Positions 32,208 to 40,591 are shown, counted from the stretch's first letter. The stretch is 64,000 nucleotides of DNA from Bacillus solitudinis (GCF_002797395.1 NZ_KZ454943.1:1786308-1850307), one strand, 5' to 3'. Notes: generated by a model from the letters alone, not told the origin. Numbers and translations are program-made.

Positions 32208-34059
32208 TGAACCAACTCCTCTCGTGTGTAAGTAAGTCATTCCATATCAAGTCGAGAATATCCTCTTTTGAGAGCTGAATTTTTATAATGAACGGTTTTT
32301 CGGAGACCTCTGGTAATTTTCCGGTAATTCCCGGGCTCTTTTCGGCAACTTCGTCCACTTTTTCAGCAACTCCACGGTTATCAGCAACTTTCCCCAACTT
32401 TTCAGCGACTTCAGCCATTTTATCGGCGACTTCCGGGCTCTTTTCAGCAACTCCGCCCATTTTTTCAGCAACTCCACGGTTATCAGCAACTTTCCCCAAC
32501 TTTTCGGCGACTTCAGCCATTTTATCGGCGACTCCCGGGCTCTTTTCGGCAACTTCGTCCACTTTTTCAGCAACTCCACGGTTATCAGCAACTTTCCCCA
32601 ACTTTTCAGCGACTTCAGCCATTTTATCGGCGACTTCCGGGCTCTTTTCAGCAACTCCGCCCATTTTTTCAGCAACTCCACGGTTATCAGCAACTTTCCC
32701 CAACTTTTCAGCGACTTCAGCCATTTTATCGGCGACTTCCGGCCTCTTTTCAGCAACCCCGCCCGCTTTTTCAGCAACTCCACGGCTATCAGCAACTTTC
32801 CCCAACTTTTCGGCGACTTCCGGGCTCTTTTCAGCAACTCCCTCCCCTTTTTCAGCAACTCCCCGGTTCTCAGCAACTTCCCCCAACTTTTCGGCGACTT
32901 CCGGGCTCTTTTCAGCAACTCCCTCCCCTTTTTCAGCAACTCCCCGGTTCTCAGCAACTTCCCCCAACTTTTCGGCGACTTCCGGGCTCTTTTCAGCAAC
33001 TCCCTCCCCTTTTTCAGCAACTCCCCGGTTCTCAGCAACTTCCCCCAACTTTTCGGCGACTTCCGGGCTCTTTTCAGCAACTCCCTCCCCTTTTTCAGCA
33101 ACTCCCCGGTTCTCAGCAACTTCCCCCAACTTTTCGGCGACTTCCGGGCTCTTTTCAGCAACTCCCTCCCCTTTTTCAGCAACTCCCCGGTTCTCAGCAA
33201 CTTCCCCCAACTTTTCGGCGACTTCCGGGCTCTTTTCAGCAACTCCCTCCCCTTTTTCAGCAACTCCCCGGTTCTCAGCAACTTCCCCCAACTTTTCGGC
33301 GACTTCCGGGCTCTTTTCAGCAACTCCCTCCCCTTTTTCAGCAACTCCCCGGTTCTCAGCAACTTCCCCCAACTTTTCGGCGACTTCCGGGCTCTTTTCA
33401 GCAACTCCCTCCCCTTTTTCAGCAACTCCCCGGTTCTCAGCAACTTCCCCCAACTTTTCGGCGACTTCCGGGCTCTTTTCAGCAACTCCCTCCCCTTTTT
33501 CAGCAACTCCCCGGTTCTCAGCAACTTCCCCCAACTTTTCGGCGACTTCCGGGCTCTTTTCAGCAACTCCCTCCCCTTTTTCAGCAACTCCCCGGTTCTC
33601 AGCAACTTCCCCCAACTTTTCGGCGACTTCCGGGCTCTTTTCAGCAACTCCCTCCCCTTTTTCAGCAACTCCCCGACTCTTTTCAGCAACTCCGTCCACT
33701 TTTTCAGCAACTCCACGGTTATCAGCAACTTTCCCCAACTTTTCAGCGACTTCAGCCATTTTATCGGCGACTTCCCGACTCTTTTCAGCAACCCCGCCCA
33801 CTTTTTCAGCAACTCCACGGTTATCAGCAACTTTCCCCAACTTTTCGGCGACTTCCGGGCTCTTTTCAGCAACTCCGTCCACTTTTTCAGCAACTCCACG
33901 GTTATCAGCAACTTTCCCCAACTTTTCGGCGACTTCAGCCATTTTATCGGCAACTTCCGGGCTCTTTTCAGCAACTCCGCCCACTTTTTCAGCAACTTCC
34001 CGACTCTTTTCAGCAACTCCCGGCCATGTTTCAGCAACTCCCCGGTTATCAGCAGCCAT
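32200..34059 (-). CDS. VAEK-repeat protein (putative), overlapping the NERD start
   Basis: A 619-residue open frame built almost wholly of seven-residue blocks such as GVAEKSP, EVAEKLG, EVAENR, GVAEKGE. Eleven near-identical copies of a 27-residue set form the centre (about 32.83-33.67 kb), flanked by 34-residue sets with VADKMAE added. The C-terminus is not repetitive: FIIKIQLSKEDILDLIWNDL to SWFND. Block-to-block differences in the frame (GTT/GTC, GCT/GCC, GAA/GAG, AAA/AAG) are mostly synonymous. The stop overlaps the NERD start. Against it: the ATG directly follows the upp terminator T-run with no good Shine-Dalgarno, and the opposite strand and a second minus frame are also open. No known family recognised; probably an extended helical or coiled-coil protein. 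Confidence 0.5.
   Translation of the reverse strand: MAADNRGVAETWPGVAEKSREVAEKVGGVAEKSPEVADKMAEVAEKLGKVADNRGVAEKVDGVAEKSPEVAEKLGKVADNRGVAEKVGGVAEKSREVADKMAEVAEKLGKVADNRGVAEKVDGVAEKSRGVAEKGEGVAEKSPEVAEKLGEVAENRGVAEKGEGVAEKSPEVAEKLGEVAENRGVAEKGEGVAEKSPEVAEKLGEVAENRGVAEKGEGVAEKSPEVAEKLGEVAENRGVAEKGEGVAEKSPEVAEKLGEVAENRGVAEKGEGVAEKSPEVAEKLGEVAENRGVAEKGEGVAEKSPEVAEKLGEVAENRGVAEKGEGVAEKSPEVAEKLGEVAENRGVAEKGEGVAEKSPEVAEKLGEVAENRGVAEKGEGVAEKSPEVAEKLGEVAENRGVAEKGEGVAEKSPEVAEKLGKVADSRGVAEKAGGVAEKRPEVADKMAEVAEKLGKVADNRGVAEKMGGVAEKSPEVADKMAEVAEKLGKVADNRGVAEKVDEVAEKSPGVADKMAEVAEKLGKVADNRGVAEKMGGVAEKSPEVADKMAEVAEKLGKVADNRGVAEKVDEVAEKSPGITGKLPEVSEKPFIIKIQLSKEDILDLIWNDLLTHERSWFND
32318..34050. repeat. 81-bp and 102-bp tandem repeats under the VAEK frame
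   Basis: The marker CTCCCTCCCCTTTTTC recurs eleven times at exact 81-base steps between about 32.84 and 33.66 kb. Each 81-base unit consists of three 21-base and one 18-base sub-units containing TCAGCAACT or TCGGCGACT. Outside the core are 102-base relatives with an extra sub-unit (TTCAGCCATTTTATCGGCGA). All lengths are multiples of three. Confidence 0.95.
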
Positions 34060-34061
34060 AC

Positions 34062-34089
34062 AAAAAAAAACACTTCCTCAAAGAAGTGC
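34062..34089 (-). terminator. Terminator of upp
   Basis: On the minus strand CACTTC, loop TTTGAG and GAAGTG are followed by nine T, 16 bases beyond the upp stop codon. The T-run ends two bases before the VAEK ATG. Confidence 0.85.
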
Positions 34090-34104
34090 TTTCCTGCTTC
34101 GCTA

Positions 34105-34734
34105 TTACTTTGTTCCGAATAGTCGGTCGCCGGCGTCACCCAAGCCGGGGATGATATAGCCCTTTTCATTTAACTTATCGTCTAGGGCGGCAAGGTAAAT
34201 ATCAATATCAGGGTGTGCTTTTTGGACAGTAGCCACACCTTCTGGGGCTGCAACGAGACACATTAATTTAATCGTTTTTGCGCCGCGTTTCTTTAAGCTA
34301 TTAATCGCTTCGACGGCGGAACCGCCTGTAGCAAGCATTGGGTCGATGACGATAAATTCGCGCTCACTCACGTCAGTTGGCAGCTTTACGTAGTATTCTA
34401 CTGGTTGCAAAGTTTCCGGGTCGCGGTATAAACCGACATGTCCAACTTTTGCGGCTGGAATCATTCGTAAAATACCGTCAACCATGCCAAGACCTGCACG
34501 TAGGATTGGCACAAGACCGAGCTTTTTGCCGGCGATTTTTTTCGAATGCGCGGTTCCTACTGGTGTTTCTACCGTCACATCACGTACCGGTAAATTACGT
34601 GTGATTTCAAACGCCATTAATCCTGCAACTTCATCAACTAGTTCTCTGAATTCTTTCGTACCTGTTGATTTATCGCGGATATAGGTTAGCTTATGCTGAA
34701 TGAGAGGATGGTCAAACACAAATACTTTGCTCAT
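34105..34734 (-). CDS. upp: Uracil phosphoribosyltransferase
   Basis: The ATG after AAGGAGTTTTACA gives 209 residues beginning [17 protein letters not shown]. The PRPP-binding loop is [16 protein letters not shown] and the uracil-binding C-terminus is [14 protein letters not shown], both conserved. The enzyme makes UMP from uracil and PRPP for pyrimidine salvage. It follows glyA, as in B. subtilis, but glyA has its own terminator, so upp is probably separately transcribed. Confidence 0.97.
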   Translation of the reverse strand: MSKVFVFDHPLIQHKLTYIRDKSTGTKEFRELVDEVAGLMAFEITRNLPVRDVTVETPVGTAHSKKIAGKKLGLVPILRAGLGMVDGILRMIPAAKVGHVGLYRDPETLQPVEYYVKLPTDVSEREFIVIDPMLATGGSAVEAINSLKKRGAKTIKLMCLVAAPEGVATVQKAHPDIDIYLAALDDKLNEKGYIIPGLGDAGDRLFGTK

Positions 34735-34855
34735 TGTAAAACTCCTTTTCGTCTTTAGATCCTGTTCTTTAGGATACAATCTGTAGTTCTATCCTTAGAG
34801 ATTTTACAGAAAAAGCTCGTGTCAATCAAGTCTGTCCGCTTATTATTTCCCTATT

Positions 34856-34890
34856 AACGAAAAAGAAGCCTGCTTCGCGCCAGGCTTCTT
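34856..34890 (-). terminator. Terminator of glyA
   Basis: AAGAAGCCTG (34863-34872) pairs with CAGGCTTCTT (34881-34890); the minus strand continues TTTTCGTT. It begins 16 bases beyond the glyA stop codon. Confidence 0.88.
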
Positions 34891-34906
34891 CTGATTTTGA
34901 ACACTA

Positions 34907-36157
34907 TTAGCTATAAGAGATATTTGGGTACATTGGGAACTTAGCCGTTAATGCTTCAATGCGATTCCGCGCTTCTTCTTGCTTCTCGGCATTGTCGACG
35001 TTCTTTAATGTTAACGCAATAATCGCGCCAAGCTCATCCATTGCTTCGCCGTCTAAGCCACGTGATGTAACCGCTGCTGTACCGATACGAATACCACTTG
35101 TAACAAATGGCTTTTGTGGGTCGAATGGAATTGTGTTTTTGTTTGTTGTAATGCCAACTTCATCTAATGCATGCTCTGCTACTTTTCCTGTTAAGCCAAG
35201 GGATTGTAGGTCAAGAAGGAGAAGATGGTTATCTGTTCCGCCCGATACGAGGTTAATGCCTTCACTCGTAAGTTTTTCGCCTAAACGCTTTGCATTTGAG
35301 ATAATATTTCCAGCGTATGTTTTGAACTCATCTGTTAACACTTCACCAAATGCCACAGCCTTTGCTGCGATCACGTGCATAAGCGGTCCACCTTGGATCC
35401 CAGGGAAAATTGACTTATCAATCGCTTTGGCAAATTGCTCTTCACAGAAAATCATTCCGCCACGAGGTCCACGTAATGTCTTGTGCGTTGTTGTAGTAAC
35501 AAAGTGACTATGTGGAACTGGATTTTGATGCAGTCCTGCCGCAACTAAACCAGCGATGTGTGCCATATCAACCATCATGTACGCGCCAACTTCATCAGCA
35601 ATTTCACGGAATTTCTTGAAGTCAATTGCACGTGGGTAAGCACTTGCCCCTGCCACGATTAACTTCGGCTTGTGCTCTAGTGCTAAGTTACGAACAACAT
35701 CGTAATCGATTTGTTTCGTTTCTTTATCCACACCATACTCTACAAAGTTGTATTGAACGCCACTGAAGTTTACTGGACTACCGTGCGTTAAGTGACCACC
35801 ATGAGATAAGTTCATTCCTAAAACAGTGTCACCTTGGTTCAAGATTGTGAAATACACGGCCATGTTTGCTTGTGCGCCTGAATGCGGTTGAACATTAACA
35901 TGCTCTGCACCGAAGATTTCTTTTGCACGGTCGCGCGCGATATTTTCAGCAATATCAACATACTCACAGCCACCATAATAACGACGACCCGGGTATCCTT
36001 CTGCATATTTGTTTGTTAGCACAGAACCTTGAGCTTCCATAACCGCTTCACTAACAAAGTTTTCTGAAGCAATTAGCTCAATTTTATCACGTTGACGTCC
36101 AAGCTCTTGTTGAATTGCGGCAAACACTTTCGGGTCTTGTTTCTTTAAGTTTTCCAT
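34907..36157 (-). CDS. glyA: Serine hydroxymethyltransferase
   Basis: A 416-residue PLP enzyme that interconverts serine and glycine with tetrahydrofolate, supplying one-carbon units. The PLP lysine is Lys226 in [23 protein letters not shown] near the N-terminus and YPGRRYYGG are family signatures. AAGGGGAAAGAGA precedes the ATG. A 13-base palindrome CCGAACCATTCGG lies 22 bases upstream; B. subtilis glyA is PurR-controlled, but this element is not a clear pair of PurBoxes. Confidence 0.97.
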   Translation of the reverse strand: MENLKKQDPKVFAAIQQELGRQRDKIELIASENFVSEAVMEAQGSVLTNKYAEGYPGRRYYGGCEYVDIAENIARDRAKEIFGAEHVNVQPHSGAQANMAVYFTILNQGDTVLGMNLSHGGHLTHGSPVNFSGVQYNFVEYGVDKETKQIDYDVVRNLALEHKPKLIVAGASAYPRAIDFKKFREIADEVGAYMMVDMAHIAGLVAAGLHQNPVPHSHFVTTTTHKTLRGPRGGMIFCEEQFAKAIDKSIFPGIQGGPLMHVIAAKAVAFGEVLTDEFKTYAGNIISNAKRLGEKLTSEGINLVSGGTDNHLLLLDLQSLGLTGKVAEHALDEVGITTNKNTIPFDPQKPFVTSGIRIGTAAVTSRGLDGEAMDELGAIIALTLKNVDNAEKQEEARNRIEALTAKFPMYPNISYS

Positions 36158-36282
36158 TCTCTTTCCCCTTTCAATTAAACCGAACCATTCGGATTTTATC
36201 TCGTTTTTATATCTTTTCGATTATATAGTACCACATCATTCAATGAATTTCCGTATTATTTAATGAAATTTACAAAAATCAT

Positions 36283-36846
36283 TCATGTTCCGCAATTTTG
36301 CTCATATACAGCTCTAACGCCACCAATTAATTTTGGTCGAGTTATGGCCATCGTTAAATGGGCCTCTCCAATCGATCGAACCTCACTACGAACGGGGACA
36401 GCAACTGGTTTTAAATGCATACCGATTAATGTGTCACCAATATCAATTCCCGCATCCGCTTTAATTGCCTCAACAAGGACCGGTTTCTCCAATTTCGAAA
36501 ACGCATAGGTTGCCATCGCACCACCCGCTTTTCGAATAGGAATCGCGGAAACGAGTTCGTAGCCGCGTTTCTTTGCAGCGTCTTCTTCCAATACAAGCGC
36601 ACGATTTAAATGCTCACAGCATTGAAAAGCAAAATGAACCCCTGTTTCGGCTTGAATATCTGTTAATGCCGAGAAAATAGCCTCTGCTGCTTCATGAGAT
36701 CCATTCGACCCGATATGGGAGCCAATGACCTCACTCGTGCTTGTCCCAACGACGAGCAATACCTCGTCAGTTAAAGGCATCACTTTATGTAAATCCTGAA
36801 CCGCTTGCTTTACTTGTGCCATAATCAATTCTTGTGACAGGCTCAT
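36283..36846 (-). CDS. ywlG: YwlG family (TIGR01440/DUF436) protein
   Basis: A 187-residue cytoplasmic protein starting MSLSQELIMAQVKQAVQDL, after AGGAGGGTGCTTTT. Conserved blocks include LVVGTSTSEVIGSHIG, FQCCEHLNRALV and GDTLIGMHLKPVAVPVR. The family is widespread in Firmicutes and almost always lies between rpiB and glyA, as here; no activity is established. The two adjacent cysteines in FQCCEH are a candidate functional site. Confidence 0.88.
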   Translation of the reverse strand: MSLSQELIMAQVKQAVQDLHKVMPLTDEVLLVVGTSTSEVIGSHIGSNGSHEAAEAIFSALTDIQAETGVHFAFQCCEHLNRALVLEEDAAKKRGYELVSAIPIRKAGGAMATYAFSKLEKPVLVEAIKADAGIDIGDTLIGMHLKPVAVPVRSEVRSIGEAHLTMAITRPKLIGGVRAVYEQNCGT

Positions 36847-36870
36847 AATAAAAGCACCCTCCTGATTTTG

Positions 36871-37308
36871 TTACGCTTCATAGCTTGAAATTTTTCCTAC
36901 ACGGTTCGCATGACGACCGCCTTGGAATTCTGTTTCTAGCCAAACTTTCGCAATTTCGCGCGCTAAACCTCCACCAATGACGCGTTCCCCCATGGATAAT
37001 ACATTGCTATCATTATGCTCGCGTGTTGCTTTTGCGCTGAATAAGTCATGAACAAGCGCACAGCGAATCCCTTTTACCTTATTCGCAGCAATTGACATGC
37101 CAATGCCAGTTCCACAAATAAGAATCCCTCGATCGAACTCACCATCAGCAACCTTCTTTGCAACAGGAAGCGCATAATCCGGATAATCCACAGAGGTTGT
37201 GCAATCACAACCAAAATCCTCGTACTCGTAGCCGTTCTCTTCTAATAATTCCTTTATCTCTTCTTTAATATTCATTCCCCCGTGGTCAGAGGCTAGTGCT
37301 ATCTTCAT
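36871..37308 (-). CDS. rpiB: Ribose-5-phosphate isomerase B
   Basis: A 145-residue RpiB/LacAB-family protein. MKIALASDHGG is the N-terminal signature; ILICGTGIGMSIAANK carries the general-base cysteine and phosphate loop; TREHNDSNVLSMG follows. It interconverts ribose 5-phosphate and ribulose 5-phosphate in the pentose phosphate pathway. It lies 24 bases upstream of ywlG, likely cotranscribed. In B. subtilis this is ywlF. Confidence 0.93.
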   Translation of the reverse strand: MKIALASDHGGMNIKEEIKELLEENGYEYEDFGCDCTTSVDYPDYALPVAKKVADGEFDRGILICGTGIGMSIAANKVKGIRCALVHDLFSAKATREHNDSNVLSMGERVIGGGLAREIAKVWLETEFQGGRHANRVGKISSYEA

Positions 37309-37378
37309 ATTTATTCCTCACTTTTTGTATGAACGTTCTGCTTGTTTGAAACATTCACTTTTTTAAATTGTAAATTGT

Positions 37379-37480
37379 TTAATTATTTCTTTCAATCTCT
37401 ATGCCTGGTTCGATATTATGAATTAAACCGACCTGCTTTACTTGGTCTTCAAGACGCCCCAATGGAAGCTTTTTACGCAT
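37379..37480 (-). CDS. Possible 33-residue peptide between ywlE and rpiB
   Basis: A short frame MRKKLPLGRLEDQVKQVG ending EIERNN has a protein-like mix of residues. The frame is open upstream to just past the ywlE stop codon but has no other start. AAAGG touches the ATG, too near for a normal Shine-Dalgarno. It may be a remnant or chance; listed because the 228-base spacer is otherwise empty. Confidence 0.2.
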   Translation of the reverse strand: MRKKLPLGRLEDQVKQVGLIHNIEPGIEIERNN

Positions 37481-37536
37481 CCTTTGTCGGTATTTTCGCT
37501 CCCTACATGGATCGTTTTTCCCCTCTCGCCTGTCTT

Positions 37537-37974
37537 CTAATCATTCTTGATAACAACCTTGATGCTTTGTTCAATTTCCTGAGCCGTTTTTTCGTAGGCC
37601 TCTAGCGGACCACCAATCGGGTCACTAATATCTAAGTCATCCTTGCCCGCATATTCTTTTAAGGTATACACCTTATCCGCATTATTTTGATAATGTTGAA
37701 CGACCAAATCACGATGGCTTACTGTCATCGTTAAAATCAAATCTGCCCATTCCACTAACTCAGCGGTAACCATTTGAGCTTGATGCTGAAGGGTAATGCC
37801 ACGCTTCTCTAGTACACGTCTTGTCCCTTCAGAGGCTGATTCACCTGGAAAGGCTTGGACTCCAGCAGATTTCACCTCAACCGAGTCACCTGCCTTTTCT
37901 CGCAAAAGCGCCTCCGCTAACGGGCTTCGACATGTATTTCCAGTACATACAAACAGCACACGCTTTTCTGCCAT
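37537..37974 (-). CDS. ywlE: Protein-arginine phosphatase YwlE
   Basis: A 145-residue low-molecular-weight phosphatase. The P-loop [15 protein letters not shown] has Cys10 and Arg16, and a threonine (Thr14) inside the loop, the residue that gives YwlE its preference for phosphoarginine. The general acid is Asp118 in DISDPIGG. YwlE reverses McsB arginine phosphorylation, which marks proteins for ClpCP, and so links to heat and stress response. It sits between mntP and rpiB as in B. subtilis. Confidence 0.93.
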   Translation of the reverse strand: MAEKRVLFVCTGNTCRSPLAEALLREKAGDSVEVKSAGVQAFPGESASEGTRRVLEKRGITLQHQAQMVTAELVEWADLILTMTVSHRDLVVQHYQNNADKVYTLKEYAGKDDLDISDPIGGPLEAYEKTAQEIEQSIKVVIKND

Positions 37975-38097
37975 GACCTACGTCCTTTCTTCATAACTCT
38001 TTACTGCCTTTCATGTAGACGTTTACTCCACTTGCTTATCTTTATCTCTTTTTATCATCTTATCATACTCATTTCGAAAACTGTATAGGAGCTAATG

Positions 38098-38640
38098 CTA
38101 ATGCGGCAGGAATAATTTAATGCCAAATCCAATCAATATGCAGCCTCCAAGTACCTCTCCGTAAGACCCAATATAATGTTGAAATCTTGCTCCCATCAAT
38201 AATCCAAGCCATGAAAGAATCATACTCATAACCCCGATCATCGCAACGGTAATGACGGTTTTGGCACCGAGCATTCCTAAGCTCAATCCAGCTGAAAAGC
38301 TATCTAAACTGACGCTAATTGCGAAGAAAAACAGCCCCCAACCAACTGGCTTAACAAGCGACGCGTCCTCTGACTTTAAGGAGGAGACAACCATTTGTAA
38401 GCCAATGATAAATAACAACCCACCGCCGATAAAGGTCGCAATCATATCAAAATATGTTGAGAGTACTTTCCCAGCTGCAATGCCTACTAACGGCATAACA
38501 ATATGAAAAACCCCGATTGTCACACCAATATAAAAGATTTGTCTTAAGCGTAGCCCAAGCATTCCCATTCCAAGCGCAATGGAAAAGGCATCCATCCCAA
38601 GTGCCCCAGCCATAATGAACAATGTTATAAACTCATTCAT
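38098..38640 (-). CDS. mntP: Manganese efflux pump MntP
   Basis: The ATG after AAGGAGTGGGTAGGG gives 180 residues beginning MNEFITLFIMAGALGMDAF. Six membrane helices are predicted. Two repeats carry the metal-binding aspartates in GMDAFSIALGMG and SLDSFSAGLSLGM. MntP exports Mn2+. The equivalent B. subtilis gene is ywlD, in the same place. No manganese riboswitch was noticed upstream. Confidence 0.92.
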   Translation of the reverse strand: MNEFITLFIMAGALGMDAFSIALGMGMLGLRLRQIFYIGVTIGVFHIVMPLVGIAAGKVLSTYFDMIATFIGGGLLFIIGLQMVVSSLKSEDASLVKPVGWGLFFFAISVSLDSFSAGLSLGMLGAKTVITVAMIGVMSMILSWLGLLMGARFQHYIGSYGEVLGGCILIGFGIKLFLPH

Positions 38641-38689
38641 CCCTACCCACTCCTTGAACATGCTATTTCAATCTATGCAAGTCCAAGAA

Positions 38690-38726
38690 AAAATAGACAA
38701 CCTATCTAAAAAACAGGCTGTCTATC
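38690..38726 (-). terminator. Terminator of ywlC
   Basis: On the minus strand ATAGACAGCCT pairs with AGGTTGTCTAT around TGTTTTTTAGAT, followed by TTTTTTC. The 5' arm includes the ywlC stop codon. Confidence 0.8.
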
Positions 38727-39768
38727 CTTTAATAATATGTCCTCCTGCTGCTTTGTTTAAACGGTTCATGATCGCAGCACCAACTCCTTCTTCAGGGAAA
38801 ACTTCAGATAGGATTAAATCAATCTCTTGGTTATCAAAGTCACGTAAGCATCCAAATAATTGAGCAGCAACGGTTGAAAGATCGTAGCGCGTACCACAGC
38901 TAATGACCACATCAGCTTGATAATTACTCGATCCCTCTGACGTCGTTAAGACTCCAACTTTCTTTCCTTGCGCTCTTGCTTCATCAATGTGCTTTTGAAG
39001 ATCCTCTAGTTCCTCTACTAAAATGAGAGTTGCTTTTGGGGCATAATGTGTGTACTTCATCCCTGGTGATTTCGGGGTTTGACTCTTTGTGACTAACGCG
39101 GGGTCAACATCAATACACCCAATCACCGCTTCAATTTCTTCCTTTGTCACACCACCAGGGCGATACATTATTGGTCTTTCTTGTGAACAATCCAACACCG
39201 TCGATTCAAGGCCGACTCCAGTTACACCACCATCCACTACGCCGGCAATCCGACCAGCTAAATCATCAAACACATGCTTAGCAGTCGTTGGACTTGGCTT
39301 CCCTGAGAGATTTGCACTTGGCGCAGCAACAGGTACTCCCGCCTCCTCTAACAACGCCAAAGCAACTGGATGGTTGGGAATTCTCACTCCGACTGTCTCT
39401 AAGCCTGCCGTCACTGCTCTGGCAAGAGTATCTTTCTTCCGAAAAATAATTGTTAGTGGTCCCGGCCAAAACGAGTTCATGAGTACTTTTGCTTTTTCTG
39501 GAATGTCGAGAACGAGATCTTCTAATTGATTTTGAGCAGCAATGTGGACAATTAAAGGGTTATCGCTCGGCCTTCCCTTTGCAGTAAATATTCCCTGTAC
39601 CGCCTCTTCACTTAACGCATTCGCTCCAAGTCCATAAACCGTCTCCGTCGGAAAAGCAACGACATCGCCATTTTTTATCAACAGGGCTGCTTCCTTTATA
39701 TTAGGGGGTCTTGACGATCTACTCCCAACGTTATCCACAGTCCAAATTTTTGTCTGTTTATAACTCAT
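38722..39768 (-). CDS. ywlC: L-threonylcarbamoyladenylate synthase (Sua5/YwlC)
   Basis: A 348-residue two-domain enzyme. The YrdC/TsaC domain (about 22-210) contains VAFPTETVYGLGANA and KGRPSDNPLIVHI. A linker leads to the C-terminal Sua5 domain (about 235-345) with SPGMKYTHYAP. It makes threonylcarbamoyl-AMP from threonine, bicarbonate and ATP for the t6A modification of ANN-decoding tRNAs. The length matches B. subtilis YwlC. AGGAGAGATGAACG precedes the ATG. An exact DnaA box (TTATCCACA) lies inside the 5' end of the coding sequence at 39731-39739. Confidence 0.95.
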   Translation of the reverse strand: MSYKQTKIWTVDNVGSRSSRPPNIKEAALLIKNGDVVAFPTETVYGLGANALSEEAVQGIFTAKGRPSDNPLIVHIAAQNQLEDLVLDIPEKAKVLMNSFWPGPLTIIFRKKDTLARAVTAGLETVGVRIPNHPVALALLEEAGVPVAAPSANLSGKPSPTTAKHVFDDLAGRIAGVVDGGVTGVGLESTVLDCSQERPIMYRPGGVTKEEIEAVIGCIDVDPALVTKSQTPKSPGMKYTHYAPKATLILVEELEDLQKHIDEARAQGKKVGVLTTSEGSSNYQADVVISCGTRYDLSTVAAQLFGCLRDFDNQEIDLILSEVFPEEGVGAAIMNRLNKAAGGHIIKG

Positions 39769-40009
39769 CGTTCATCTCTCCTATCACTTTCATTTTGCTA
39801 GCCTTGTCTACCGTTGTCAAATAAACGACAAATATTCGACGAAAAGCGCCTTTTAAAAAGGTTTTTCTTCTCTCATCATTCTAAATACAATCAATCCTTC
39901 CATAAGGGTTACATCAACACAAGAAAAACAAGTTATCCACTCTTGTGGATAACTTGTTGGTAACTTATCGATTTTAGAACTTATTCACAGAGTTATCCGC
40001 TAATTCACA
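39731..40009. promoter_or_regulatory. DnaA-box cluster between ywlC and ywlB
   Basis: Perfect boxes TTATCCACA lie at 39731-39739 (plus) and 39944-39952 (minus). One-mismatch boxes are TTATCCACT at 39933-39941 and TTATTCACA at 39981-39989 (both plus). Weaker ones (two mismatches) are at 39993-40001, 40001-40009 and, on minus, 39954-39962. From memory, B. subtilis has a DnaA-binding cluster in the same ywlC-ywlB gap. Confidence 0.75.
39923..39957 (-). terminator. ywlB terminator made of two opposed DnaA boxes
   Basis: ACAAGTTATCCAC and GTGGATAACTTGT form a perfect 13-bp stem with loop TCTT. The minus strand continues TTTTTCTTG. It lies 17 bases past the ywlB stop codon. Confidence 0.8.
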
Positions 40010-40435
40010 GGCCCAAACTCTCGTATTCGGTCCAGTATTTTGCTGATAATGCGCAGAACGCTGGATATCTAACGGGACAGCGGCCGCTTGTAACTCCTTG
40101 AACCCTAATTGTTGAAAAAGTGGATTGGTGCCTTTTGCACAAAGAAACACTTTAGATATATTTTGATCCGAGGCATATGCTAATGTCACTTGTAAAAATT
40201 CAAGGCTAAGCTGACCATTCCAAATCGGTGAATTTAACACAAGGGACCGTAATAAACCATACTCATTGTATTGTTCAATCCCTACGGTTCCAATAATTTC
40301 TGCTTGTTCATCCTCGACAACGAGAAATTGGGTTACATGCTGGTCAAGGCCATCCTCTGTTAAACCGGCCTTCGCTAATAACCGTTGTATGGGTAGCAAA
40401 TCCTTATTCTCTAATTTTCTGACGACGATACTCAT
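39974..40435 (-). CDS. ywlB: GNAT-family N-acetyltransferase YwlB
   Basis: The third in-frame ATG is used because AGAGGAGTGATGAAG places the Shine-Dalgarno nine bases away; this gives 153 residues starting MSIVVRKLENKDLLPIQRLL. The GNAT fold is visible: an acceptor-side strand EIIGTVGIEQYNEYGLLRSLVL and KVFLCAKGTNPLFQQLGFKEL, the C-terminal signature. The usual Q/RxxGxG/A loop is not obvious. Substrate unknown. Its 3' end contains three of the DnaA-box-like sequences, and its terminator contains two more. Confidence 0.85.
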   Translation of the reverse strand: MSIVVRKLENKDLLPIQRLLAKAGLTEDGLDQHVTQFLVVEDEQAEIIGTVGIEQYNEYGLLRSLVLNSPIWNGQLSLEFLQVTLAYASDQNISKVFLCAKGTNPLFQQLGFKELQAAAVPLDIQRSAHYQQNTGPNTRVWACELADNSVNKF

Positions 40436-40498
40436 CTTCATCACTCCTCTGATATCCATTGGTTGATATCTATGCGAGGCTTGGACAAGTTATACCCA

Positions 40499-40536
40499 AG
40501 GACACTGAAAAAGTGCGGGTTTTTCAGTGTCCTTTT
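40499..40536. terminator. Strong inverted repeat downstream of spoIIR
   Basis: GGACACTGAAAAA and TTTTTCAGTGTCC form a 13-bp stem around GTGCGGG; the plus strand continues TTTTTG and the minus strand, TTGGGT. It could end stray plus-strand transcription and also fold in the spoIIR-ywlB transcript. Confidence 0.6.
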
Positions 40537-40591
40537 TGCAATGTGCGAAGTGTCGCATTTTTTGAAAGTCCTGCTATGAATGGTTTTTCAT

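Noticed and set aside
28752-34060. Mobile island marked by the protease/NERD insertion
   Set aside because: No integrase, transposase, tRNA or direct-repeat ends were seen at the borders with upp and atpZ, so only a lineage-specific insertion can be claimed.
32288-34159. Plus-strand open frame (FSATPSPFSATP repeats) over the VAEK array
   Set aside because: It mirrors the VAEK frame with the same third positions, but has only a weak ribosome-binding site, ends inside upp on the opposite strand and runs against all neighbouring genes. Not fully excluded.
32283-34169. Second minus-strand open frame (LLKRARKSPKSWGKLL repeats) over the VAEK array
   Set aside because: It is open only because the repeat units are multiples of three and lack stop codons. 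Unit differences change amino acids in this frame, and it runs into the upp coding sequence.
37342-37605. Plus-strand frame between rpiB and ywlE
   Set aside because: It overlaps ywlE antisense, lacks a ribosome-binding site and shows no family signature.
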